This document shows, piece by piece, positions 15,701-30,299 of a DNA stretch of 64,000 nt. Each line of letters opens with the position of its first letter. The stretch's first letter is position 1. Location of the stretch: contig WARS01000009.1 of the NCBI GenBank assembly GCA_008933995.1, positions 1,731,501 to 1,795,500 of the forward strand. The letters run 5' to 3'. Source of the stretch: Datnioides undecimradiatus (taxonomy: Eukaryota; Chordata; Actinopteri; Lobotiformes; Datnioididae). The notes under the pieces were generated by a model. The model was not told the DNA's origin. It worked only from the letters and a program-made list of their open reading frames with translations, and made no database searches. Position numbers and translations under genes: made by a program.

Positions 15701-16114
15701 CTCCCTCTCACATCAGCGCGTCACACAGAATGCGAGCTCTGCAGCAGCAGCGCGCTGCACGGCGCTCCCGCTCTCTCCCGCTCTCTCACCGGGTTGCTTT
15801 ACGGTCAAAGCTCATCCTCCCTCCCTCAAAACCTACTTTCAAAGCTGAATATTGCGCCCAAAATAAAACGGCATTAATCGTTTGCGTCGCCGCGGTGGTG
15901 TGCATCCTGCAGAGTTTCTCTCCATCTTTGCTGCAGCGGCGTGTCAGGGACGGGAACGGCCTGCTGTCAAGGGGCGCTCTCAGTCCTCTTTTTGCAAAGA
16001 GAGCATCCAAAAAAAAAAAAAAAAGATTCAAAGGCGTCTTACCCAATCCTCCATCTCGGTGCAGTCTGCAGGAGCCGCCGTCGCATCATCCTGACCGGCA
16101 GCCTCAGCGGCCAT
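36..16114 (-). CDS. abch1: ABCH-family ABC half-transporter, 5' part of gene (3' end outside window)
   Basis: Membrane transporter with an N-terminal ATPase domain and C-terminal membrane domain; ABCH proteins occur in arthropods and fish but not mammals, and the substrate in fish is not known to me. Exons, 5' to 3' on the minus strand: 16114-16043, 12942-12794, 10760-10601, 9337-9183, 6693-6586, 5261-5168, 2251-2177, 1860-1680, 959-863, 733-565, 136-36. All junctions are GT-AG and all phases close, giving 453 residues plus two bases. Motifs: Walker A GPSGCGKT (79-86), Q-loop YMPQ (Q127), signature LSGGQ (178-182), Walker B LLILDE (198-203), H-loop H236 in TTHYIEEAR, and a first hydrophobic helix at about 365-385. 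The sequence around Walker A and the Q-loop resembles ABCH more than ABCG. The ATG in exon 1 has a strong context (CCATGG); an in-frame Met in exon 2 (12927) is an alternative start. The remaining membrane helices are beyond position 1. Confidence 0.87.
3773..3935 (+). repeat. GCTTAGCTTAG-type interspersed repeat, copy 1
   Basis: Contains ACAGACGAGAAGGTCGATGT, then TTAGCTTAGCTTAGCATAAAG and a trailing GGATTAAACAAACAAAG. I recognise these words, in this order, from a very common short non-coding repeat of percomorph fish. It lies in an abch1 intron. It carries no reading frame and is diverged in its middle part. Confidence 0.6.
5703..5905 (+). repeat. Degenerate copy of a fish GCGCTTTACA repeat
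   Basis: The order TTATATTGTG, AAGCGCTTTACATTACACGT, CATTCACTCGCTCATGCACA, CTGATGGGGCCGCCATCAGG, GGGATCAAAGCACCAACCTC, CTCTGCCTCTGAGC and CCACAGC follows a widespread teleost non-coding repeat I know in outline. It lies inside an abch1 intron and is heavily diverged, suggesting an old insertion. Confidence 0.5.
6699..6727 (+). repeat. AC microsatellite abutting abch1 exon 5 acceptor
   Basis: AC repeat of about 14 units starting five bases from the exon edge. In the abch1 transcript it reads as UG repeats followed by UUACAG, so it replaces the usual pyrimidine tract. Confidence 0.85.
8985..9042 (+). mobile_element. 3' tail of a retroelement with TTCAA repeat
   Basis: TTGTGCAATGACAATAAAGG followed by CTTTCAATTC and a TTCAA-type microsatellite is a typical 3' end of truncated non-LTR elements in fish, with a polyadenylation-like AATAAA. 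The body upstream is not recognisable. It lies in an abch1 intron, antisense to that gene. Confidence 0.45.
11585..11695 (+). repeat. GCTTAGCTTAG-type interspersed repeat, copy 2
   Basis: Includes GCCTAGCTTAGCGAGAACAG and further on AAATCTGCCAACCAGCTCCT and CTCACTAATTAA, matching the right half of the same percomorph repeat. It sits in the abch1 intron between 10761 and 12793, in the opposite orientation to that gene. Confidence 0.55.
15499..15645 (-). promoter_or_regulatory. Possible internal TATA promoter and alternative leader exon of abch1
   Basis: On the minus strand a TATAAATAG sequence lies at 15645-15637. About 140 bases downstream is a donor-like AAG|GTAGGA, with the exon side ending at 15499. 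The roughly 110-base leader between a predicted start near 15612 and that donor contains no ATG. Spliced to exon 2, translation would begin at Met 12927, removing the first 29 residues but leaving the whole ATPase domain. This is inferred from motifs alone. Confidence 0.35.
16043..16114 (-). CDS. abch1: abch1 coding exon 1 (proposed)
   Basis: A 72-nt reading frame of 24 codons begins [10 protein letters not shown] and ends EDW, directly before a GTAAGA donor. It ends in phase 0 and exon 2 (12942-12794) begins in phase 0 after a CTAG acceptor, so the two join without breaking the frame. The encoded leader is acidic and has no signal peptide, as expected ahead of a cytosolic ATPase domain. The assignment rests on start context, donor quality and phase only; it was not recognised by homology. 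Confidence 0.65.
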
Positions 16115-18542
16115 GGCTGCAGGGAGAAGGACGGAGCAGCTGATGGGACTCTGCAAAGGGAGACAGCGAGAGAGGGGGAGAGAGAGAGGGAGAGAGGGAG
16201 AGAGATGGATGCGCTGTCGGTCTCTTCATAATGAAGTCCCAGCACATATTCTCTCTTTTTAAAATTACTGACAGCCAAAAACAAACGACTGACTCAAAAA
16301 TACTGCATTTTGAAGGACTGATATATTTTATTACCTGGGCTGCAGACAAAACAAAGTAACCTGTTGCCGTGATATTTGATGTGTCGCTGCAAAAATATCA
16401 CATATTACATTTAATTTCCACGAGAATCGATGATGTTGTGCGTCTAATTGTTTTGTTAATAAAGGAGATAATTTGCAAATCGATGATTATATTCAGTTAT
16501 GTTTGTGTGGCTTTGTCTGATTAAGTGTGACTTTTCAGTAGAGTGAAACTGACCTGGACACTAAGAGATCTATGGTGATTTTCCATTTAATATAGAACAC
16601 AATACCTTGATCTGGTCCTCGATCTGCTGTCAGGGGTCTTGGTATGAAAATGTATCAGGGTGGTTCATCCTCAGAGAGGTAAATCGTTCCCACCTTTCCT
16701 CCACAGGCATGTCAGGCATCTCTTCTTCCATTAAAACTCCTCAAGGAAGATCTGTGAGCAAATTATGTATTTTGAATTATTTTGCAAAATGTGATTTAAG
16801 GCGGTGTAGTTCCCAGAGAAACCACAAGGTGGAAGCACAAGCTTAAGCACTGATCTGACTACGTACAATTAAACACTGTTAAGGACATTAAAGCGGCCGC
16901 TTCAGGGGTAACAACGTCCATTTGCACTGAACAGTCTCATTAGTGGCCTCTTCTTTAATCCCTCTAAACCCATTAAAAGTGTGTCATCAACATCTGAGAT
17001 CTGAAGCTACAAAACATCACTTTTACACGTTTGACCACAGAGGGACATAATGCACAAACCTTATTATCACGCACTATACTATAAGTATGGCAAAATCAGT
17101 TTGCACAAAAGGAAACATGGGAATCCTCATTAACAAAAATTCTAAAACCTGGACTGAAAAACACATTTTTAACACAAATGTCCAATTTAATTTTTCACAA
17201 ACAGTGAGAAAACTGCAGTAGAGAACATTTTAAAAAAATAAAGCAAACCCCCAAATGTGCAGTACTGCACAAAATGACTCAATGAAAAGCAATTAAAAGA
17301 CTGTCACAACCCATTACAGCAAGATTCACTCGCCAAGTCTTTATGGGTGCAGCAGCTGCAGCAAGATCCCAACTCCTCGCTGGTTATGCGCTGGTTTGAT
17401 TATAACCACAGACATCGGCGGTGCCCGCTTGTTTGCTTGTCATCTGAGCAGACATAAATACAAAACTGAACCATTAATTGCAGGATTTTAAAGCAGCATT
17501 TACTGTAAAAGCAAAATAAATCACTTGATCGATTGTAAGCCCTTTATTCCTCCTACATCACCCTCCTTGTTGTCAGAGGAGGTTGGTTTCTCATTTGAAG
17601 CGTTTAAATGCTGTAACGCCTCCTGGATGAAAAGGAAGACTTCCCCACATGCATATCACTTAATCCACCACAGAGGTACAAATACAATGTGAACTAAAAG
17701 GTGTAGCGGATAAAAATCACTTCAGAGCTTTTCATTTGCCTTGGGACGTGTTGCTGCAGCTTGTGATGCCCTTAAATGACCACAGCGGGGCAGGACGGAT
17801 CAGCTCAACTAAACCAGCCTGGAGCGAGAGAGAGACACACACAGAATTTCACAGAAACAGAGAGGAGGGGGTGTTTGCATGCACAGGAATGGACAGGAAA
17901 GGAAAGAGGGGGGGGGTGACACACAATGTGAATGTCCACTTCATTCACTGAAAAGGCAATTAATGCCCGCGCTGTGCAGAAACTGGTCTATTCGTGGCTA
18001 TTTATAGCCCTCAGAGGCCTGCAGCGTTGTTTAATCATTCAAAACTATTGAACCTGCACACTTGGGCCAATTAGGACAGACCCCCCCCCCCCCCCCCCCC
18101 CTTTAAAAAGAGCAGCAGTGTGGTGCTCACACACACACACACACATAAACACTCAGAGTGTTATTTAGCCTAATATATCTGCTGCATTGTGCCAATCTGG
18201 AAATAAAAAGCCCAAAGAGCGCGTTGCCTAATTGGGTGAAGGGTTGAGGGAAATCTGTCTGATTAGCCTTCTCCAACAGACGGGGATTAAGTCCCGGGTC
18301 TGTAATTATTATAAAGCATACGTCAGCAGATATCCACCCATTTCAGACAGACAGCGGAGCGGAGGGATGTCCTGCTAGGTGGATGTGCTCTGTGTCGGGC
18401 CCGGTCAGACGTGGAGAGCCAGGAATAGGAGCAGGAACAGGAATATCCTCCTGAGTCAGTGCCACGACGCTGACACACCACACACTCCCCGGCAGGGCTG
18501 CCTCTGCTCCGATAATAAGCATCCTATGCTATTCTGCTCAAG
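16115..18542. other. Divergent intergenic region between abch1 and lgalsl
   Basis: No coding sequence seen. Next to abch1, 16157-16206 is an almost pure purine tract on the plus strand, so a CT tract lies just upstream of the abch1 ATG in its own orientation. A run of 21 C bases lies at 18081-18101 and a CA repeat at 18128-18145. The last 200 bases before lgalsl are the start of a CpG-rich stretch. The two genes are transcribed away from each other and probably have separate promoters, being 2.4 kb apart. Confidence 0.6.
18081..18101 (+). repeat. C21 homopolymer
   Basis: Twenty-one consecutive C residues about 440 bases upstream of the lgalsl ATG, followed 26 bases on by a CA repeat (18128-18145). 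The exact length may be affected by sequencing error. Confidence 0.85.
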
Positions 18543-23650
<5,108 letters not shown>

Positions 23651-23706
23651 CTTCCCGCTCTTCCACCTCTGCAAGTCTCGTGCGCAGCAAGGACTTGATC
23701 AGAGAG

Positions 23707-23730
23707 ACACACACACACACACACACACAC
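23707..23730 (+). repeat. AC microsatellite in lgalsl 3' UTR
   Basis: About twelve AC units, 57 bases past the lgalsl stop codon. Confidence 0.85.
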
Positions 23731-25587
23731 ATGCACCTCATCGTCCATAAACCCATCATGCAACTCTGCATCAGCATAGCAACTGGAGAAAAGGCTCCGG
23801 CGGTGACAAGTTAGCCTTCATTCACTTCTCTCCATTCCTTTCTATTTAACCGGGATCTGATGCGATGATGCGTGTTTGCTCCATTTTCAGGTTTTCCTTC
23901 TCCGTAGCCCCAGTTTTGTCAGATCAGGGATCTCACGGCTTATTATTAGCACGTTCATTTTTCAAGTTGAATCGTTTGGGGGCGCTGAGATAGAGGCAGG
24001 TGTGGAGTACTTTCAAAGTTGGGGAAAAAAACAAGTCAGATGCTATAGCGACCGGTTACTCAGGAAAAGAAAATACCTGGCAATGAGCAGCTAATGTGAA
24101 TTCACACTGTTGCTCATGGGTTAAAATCTCCAAATTTGGCGACTGATTAAATATTTAATTTCTGCTTGTGGTGTATATATAAATAATGTTCCCAAACCGT
24201 TTGGAAGAACGGGAAAATGCGCGTTGATCAAGCCAGAAAGAGACGCTGATCGTAGTTTACCCCCATCAGGGACAGATACGCTGTAACAGTTGTGTTTAGA
24301 TATTTAAATCTGAGCCTTGACTGATTCCCACATGGGCAGAAACATGACTTTTCATATCAGATAGAACTGGTTTAGAGCCCAAACTGTTGCTGGTGGTTTT
24401 GGCGTTCTCAGATCTGGTTCCACTCCACACAGCTTCCGACCACAACAGAGCTCGGCGCTACGCCCTGTTTTCTCCGTGCTGATGCATCTCCAACTCCGTG
24501 AGGCACTCCCCTCGCCCCTCCCTTGGGTTTATCCCAGTTGTCATGGTAACACGCTGCAGTCTCACCGACCTAAATACCCCAAAATGAGGATTATGTCGTG
24601 ACAAGATGTATTGCATCCTGCACACGCTGTGTGTTTCGGCAGTTTTGGCAACTGCGTTCGGCGCGCCCTGTGTGGTAAACAGGAAGTATAATTATGACTG
24701 TTTACTCTGGTAGGCAAGAAGAAGGGAGCAATGGCTTTTAAATGAGTTTGAAAATTGGACTCGGGCCTCTGCTGTCACACTCCTGAAATGCATTTTTTTC
24801 ATGCAAACCTCATCTGAATTGTACCTTGCACCAATATGCAACTTATATTCATTAAAACACACACGTTTCAGTGCACATCTAGGAGAAACTGCGCTGTCAG
24901 TGTGCAGGTGAACTAAACTCTAAAACCTTCAGTCGCACTCAACACTCGGTTGTATGAAAGCAGAATAAGATCCTGGTATTTTGAATGTATAGTATTCATG
25001 TTTCTATAGTAGCATAGAAGATATAGTGATGCACAAAATTATTACTTAACGTCACAGTTTTTTTTTTGGTGGTATGGCTGGTGCTGTTATAGTCCATTTT
25101 CAGTCCTGCGGTATGTCCTGTGTGTTTTTTACGGCGTTCGCGTTTCCCCGACTCGTTCCACGTCAGCGTCCTCGTCCGCGCTGAAGCAGAAAGACTCTAC
25201 GAAGCGGTCACGTCCTCGTTCGTGACGCAGCCAGCAGGTTCGACAAACACGGTGGCTGTGTCTTAAGCGCATCACGTGGTTTTGTCTGTATGACCGTGTC
25301 GCTCCACACTTTTCTCCCACTGAGGCAGGAACTTGTAATAAATACACAGTCGTAGATGTAGTAGAGGTTATCTTCAAAGCAGAACTAACAGTATTAAGAG
25401 TATTATGTCTTAAGTTGCGCTGTTTACACTTCCAGCAGTATCACTTGAACACATACAGTAGACAGTTTCACTGCAGAGATATCTGGGTACTGTCTACTGT
25501 GATAAAGGGTTTAGAAGATGTAACTCATGACTTCGTTAATGGGGTAATATTTTATTTTAGAGATCAGTTAAAAGCTGTTAATGAAAA

Positions 25588-25713
25588 TTTTGGGTTGCCA
25601 GGTTGTGAAAAAGCATCTCTTTTGTATCAACGATCAGTTCTGCTGTCACAAATGTCAACAAATCACTAAAGTTTCCATCATAAAGCACCTGAATGAAACC
25701 TGGCAACCCAAAA
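25588..25713. repeat. Short element with perfect 17-bp inverted ends
   Basis: TTTTGGGTTGCCAGGTT (25588-25604) is matched by its exact reverse complement at 25697-25713, with AATGA-like words just outside both arms. The whole is 126 bases and non-coding; it could be a tiny non-autonomous DNA transposon or a hairpin. Confidence 0.6.
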
Positions 25714-26543
25714 GTCATTTTTTTTCCCCCACCAATAGCTGATAATTAAATATTTATTAGCCATGAATTAAGTCATCAACTACAGCTTATAACCCTCTTA
25801 CGTGTGAGCTATTAGAAATTTCTAAGTCGATGAAAACTTGAACCAGGTTAGAGAAGCTTTGAGCGTCTGTGGAGACAGATGTTGCCGTTTCATATCAAAC
25901 AGAAAACCGGATGCACGCTCTTAATGCCGAGTCACGGTTCGGACGCGGTTTTTGAGCAGCCGTCGATAGGTCGTCTCACGATTTTAAGACATTTTTACGC
26001 TTGATCTCAACAGGCTAGTGAAGATTTTCCCATCACCTCTTTGCTGCTGTGATTTTCGGAGTAAGCCATGACATCTGTGTAGAACAGTTGCACTTGACTT
26101 CGCCGCAGGGCACTCGGTAATTGACGCTCACACTAATGAAGCTTCCTTCTTGATTTCTGAGCAAACTCTGAGGAAACGTCTCTGTTTAACATCTCATTAC
26201 CGTGTGTGCACATCGGGCTGCAGCCGTGTGCAGCACTCATCCAGACACAGAGAGGCTGCGTTCCAAACATGCATGCACTCAGCGATTATCCGCTCCTTTC
26301 ACAAAGCAATAAGCGCGCTGCTCCTGAGTGGAACTAGTTTTTCTCCTGATTGGTCAGAGGGGGTCTTCCTCAGTTCCTCGTTTTCACTTGGCAAGCGCTG
26401 GTTCATTTGGGACACAAACAGGAAATGAGTACAGTTTGGTATGAAAGGGGCAGTGCGAAGGAAGCGAGCCAGTGCGACGCAGCGTTACTTGAGTGTTGCA
26501 GCAGAACAAACGTGTACAAATAGTGTGTAGTTGTGTTGACAGG

Positions 26544-26544
<1 letters not shown>

Positions 26545-26590
<46 letters not shown>
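26545..26590 (+). repeat. TG microsatellite
   Basis: About 22 uninterrupted TG units in the region downstream of lgalsl; a shorter TG tract follows at 26893-26910. Confidence 0.9.
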
Positions 26591-26592
<2 letters not shown>

Positions 26593-28440
26593 GGATACTG
26601 TTTTTGTGTTCTTTCTATTAACTGGTGGCCATGCATTTGTAACACTACAGTTTCCTGTATTAACATGTTCATATACACCATGTAAAGAATATGACCATAC
26701 CTGGGTGGCGTGTTTCATGGATGTGGAAACTAGATGTGTGTCAAAGCGTAACACACTCAGCTGCCACACATGGAGCTGAGCTGGCGGCAGTTAACAGCAT
26801 CGGCAGTGACGGCGCTGTTGCTAGGAATTATGGGGGAGGGAGATGAACAATTCAAGACTTCCTGAATTAAAGGGCTCGAACCAGGGAGCGTTTTGTGTGT
26901 GTGTGTGTGTGCATGCATGTGGGTGTGTGTGCAGGCAGCTGAGCTGTGTGTTTTGCACAGTTTAACTTGGCATCAGCAAATTGTTTTTTTGGGGGGGACT
27001 TGTGTGTTTTCCTGCTGTGTACAGGCACAGTGTGTTTTTAGGTTTTCTGCACAGTTTGAAGCGGTGCAGGTACACGATGAGCTAACAGTACTTGTGCTTA
27101 CTTATTTGGTACTGGTGCACTTTAAAAAAAAAAAAAAACAACAACAAAAATAATAATAAAAAAAGGTGTTGTTGTCCACTTAAGGGACTCACAGCTGTTT
27201 AGTATTCTGGTTTCGGTACATGTGCTTAGAAAACCTCAACATATATTGTGTTTCCTCCCAAAATGTAGTGTTAAATACAACAGGTACCAGCCCCTGATCT
27301 CCTAATGATCCCACACGTTGTAAAGAAGACTCCTGGGAATTTCTTGCTCTTAACTCTTATTTTAATTGTTCTGAATCCCTTTAAAAACTGAATGTCATTC
27401 CCCGTTCTGATTGTAATCTGATGATAAAGCACCCAGGTGGAGATACTGTTCATGAAGACAGGCCACCCGTCCTTTCCTCAGTTAAAAATCAAGGGTGTTG
27501 GATGTAAGAGAAACAGGTCAGGTGACCCAGGTCTGTACGTTTTCCCCACTTTTGGACTTTGGATGTACATATTTGTGAACGCGGCCTCTCGGGCTTCGTC
27601 GAAGCTGAGTTACAAGCAGAAAGCGTTTTGTTGTGCATGTAAACGACTACCTGGCATTTTGTATACATAAAAGATTGAGTTACTATATTGCCAGTTTGGG
27701 GTTTTTTTGTTACAGTCAAGCATGCTTTCTTTTTTTTTATCTACTGTACCAGCTGTGTTTGGAGGCCAGATTTCCCCTAGTGGTTGCATTTTCATCCTCC
27801 TTTTACACCCGAATTCCATATAGTACTTAACAAATTATAGTCTCTAAACATTAGGATGCACAAAGCCAGAAAATGGACTGAAGTGTCTAAATCAAGGTGT
27901 TTTTCTCCCCCCAGGACTTTGAACAAATAGACCGACCTCAATGACTCTCCAAAAAGTGCTAAAACCTAAATGATTCTTGTGAGAACGACTACATCACGAT
28001 GTCCATTTACCGTATGAAGTGTCCTCTGAGTAGAAGTAGGCCGATCTGTCGCTAATGTATTGTGTGGTTGTACAATCATTATCATTTCTATTTATTGCAG
28101 TGTAACCAGCAGGGTTGTGTGTGTGGTAACGTCATACCTACTGTATTGGTAACGTACTATTTTAATGCTGTTTATATGAAGGCGTCTTGAAAAGTTGAGG
28201 GTTTTTTTGTTTTTGTTTTTTTATAATGATGAAAGTGTTTCTTTGGTTCTGGACTCTGATGTGTACAAGTATTACATGTTGTACTTTCCTGTATGACACG
28301 AGGAAATGCGTGAAACGAGCATCGGATCAAAGATTCTTTTCAGGGTCAACCATCATTTTGATTTGAGTGTTTTCTGGGATGCACAAAGTCTGAGGATCCA
28401 CCAGGGTGTTGGCTAATGTGACTTTGAGCTTCTGAGAGTC

Positions 28441-28464
28441 TTTTTTTTTTTTTTTTTTTTTTTT
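28441..28464 (+). repeat. T24 homopolymer
   Basis: Uninterrupted T run downstream of lgalsl. On the minus strand it is an A run, but no retroelement body could be recognised beside it. Confidence 0.85.
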
Positions 28465-30164
28465 GTTACCAGGCATCACGCCGGCCCCCTCTGTTGGCTG
28501 TTTGATCTGCTGTTTTTCGGCTGAGCAGAAAACGGGAGCGTGTGCATTAAAGACGTGATGCAAATTCCCAAAATACTCCCGAGATGACCCTGATTTTGTG
28601 TCTCATTGAGAAAATGCACTGGACCAGTGTTTAGATGGAGACAGTACATTCCTTCATGGTGTTTAGACCTCTCCAAATGTTTTTTGGGTTTTTTTTTTTT
28701 TCTCCTCATGCTTTTGTAAAAACAGCTACTTTGCAAACCAATAAACTTCTCATCTTGGAAATGTTCACGTCTTTAATCAGAAGCTCAACACTGAATATTC
28801 ACCTAGACCACGAGTAAAACAGGTAGCTGCCTCCCTGTTGCTCTGTTAGACTATTATATCATCATTCTTTCACCATGACATGTTTAATCTTTAATGCAAT
28901 TGTAAATTATTTTGTTTGTATCAAAGGTTAGGCCTTTTTTTAACAAGGACTACTCCTAATTCAAGTTAAAGATGAAATGTGATATAATCGGGTATTAATC
29001 AGACTATACACTGAATGCTTTTGTCTCAACACTATCAAATCATCATTGAAAACGTGAAGAATGACAGGGATACGAGAGGAAAAACGTGGCATATTTCTAT
29101 TCCAGAGCTTGAGTAAATCGCAGAATCCGAGCCAGTAGATGTTCTTTCATGTTTAACAGATGCCACTGAAGTCTCGGCAGAGATGTTTCCTCCTCGGCAG
29201 GAGAGGAATCCCACCATGAGCTGAGGGCCAACATCAATTATTCCTGCAGATCAAAGAGGAAGAGATGGAGCTCGTAGAGATGCTGGAGGCCGCTCCCTCC
29301 AACAGCGTGAGACAGTTTTATAATGAAACAGAAGTTAATGCCACCTGTCAGGCCCCTTGATCACACCGCTTTACTGCAGCACGCGTAAATAAAGAACAGT
29401 GGAAGCTAAAGGCAGGCTACTGCTGCTGCTGCTTCTGCTGCTGCTTCTGCGGCGTATTTGCAAAGTGTTGGGAAGTATTTGAAACCAAAGAAAGTTTACC
29501 ATTCACAAGTTTAGTTTATCATTGACAAACTCACACTGTTCTGTCACGTTTGCTGTGCTTTATTAAGGCTTTTAGGTGTATCAAATGCACAAATATGTTC
29601 CTGTGCAGAGACCGCCCTCTGGTGCAACTGCAAATCCACATCAAGGTCTTACAATAGCCTGCTCTACATCAGGTCTTCTACCCAGAGCACCTACTTGTGG
29701 GTCCACAGGTAACTCAATACAGGAGAGAAACCCTATTGTTGCAGCACAGAGGCCAGTCAGTGTCTGGGATATCATGGAGCTAACGCAGTTTGGGAGTTTG
29801 TGGGAAACTTTGCTGTGCTCGATGTTTAAGTCTATTGATTTATGTGTAGCATTGACACACGGTGCCCATTATGAGGCCATATCAGGTGTTTAACTATTTC
29901 TGCTGTGTTTACAGTGTTTGAAAGTATCTAGAGGTTGATTTTGATTTATTTACAGTCCAGTCTGGTCTACTTGTCCATGAAATGCTCTGAAAAATATTGA
30001 TTTGTCCAGAGAAAAACACAGAGAAAGTATTAAAATACATTTTTTTCAGCCAAACTGCAATTGTTAGATAACTTTTATTGTTTTTGTTAATAGTTTTCAT
30101 GAGAGTGTTTCACCTGTAGTTTGGGACTACTTTTCCTGTAGGCGCATGTAGTCGATGATGCGGT

Positions 30165-30299
30165 TTACGTCACCCGGAAGTAGGTTGAGGGTGACTGTTT
30201 TGACAAACTTCAAGCACGAGAAGCGCCACTGTGCAAGTTGTACGCCAGCAGACGAACGGTATCATTCATTTAATTTAAGATGATGCAGTTTGTGGTAAT
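30165..30299 (+). promoter_or_regulatory. Promoter and 5' UTR of the THAP zinc-finger gene
   Basis: A half CRE (TTACGTCA, 30165-30172) is followed at once by a consensus ETS site (CCGGAAGT, 30174-30181), about 120 bases before the ATG. CRE-ETS composites of this type are common in TATA-less housekeeping promoters. No TATA box is seen. The start site is probably within the next 60 bases. Confidence 0.5.

Larger units (their letters stand above)
23651..30150 (+). other. lgalsl 3' UTR and downstream intergenic region
   Basis: No reading frame here looks like a conserved protein. Candidate polyadenylation signals in the plus orientation are AATAAA at 25337-25342 and 28740-28745. The stretch 27900-28330 has the T-rich, AT-element-containing look of a long vertebrate 3' UTR, so the lgalsl transcript could extend about 5 kb past its stop. 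Repeats include AC (23707-23730), TG (26545-26590 and 26893-26910), a T24 run (28441-28464) and a CTG-rich tract (29421-29452). A perfect 17-bp inverted repeat lies at 25588-25604 and 25697-25713. Where transcription ends cannot be settled from sequence. Confidence 0.4.

Noticed and set aside
15730-16143. 137-codon plus-strand open frame
   Set aside because: It overlaps abch1 exon 1 and its CpG-rich flank on the opposite strand, has a low-complexity lysine run from an A tract, and shows no domain or splice support.
24537-24550. X-box-like GTTGTCATGGTAAC, and similar words at 1482 and 19804
   Set aside because: Each departs from the RFX consensus and they lie far from any promoter; expected at this level by chance.
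29576-29893. 105-codon plus-strand open frame upstream of the THAP gene
   Set aside because: No recognisable domain, biased neither in codon use nor composition toward coding, and no splice sites linking it to the THAP gene.
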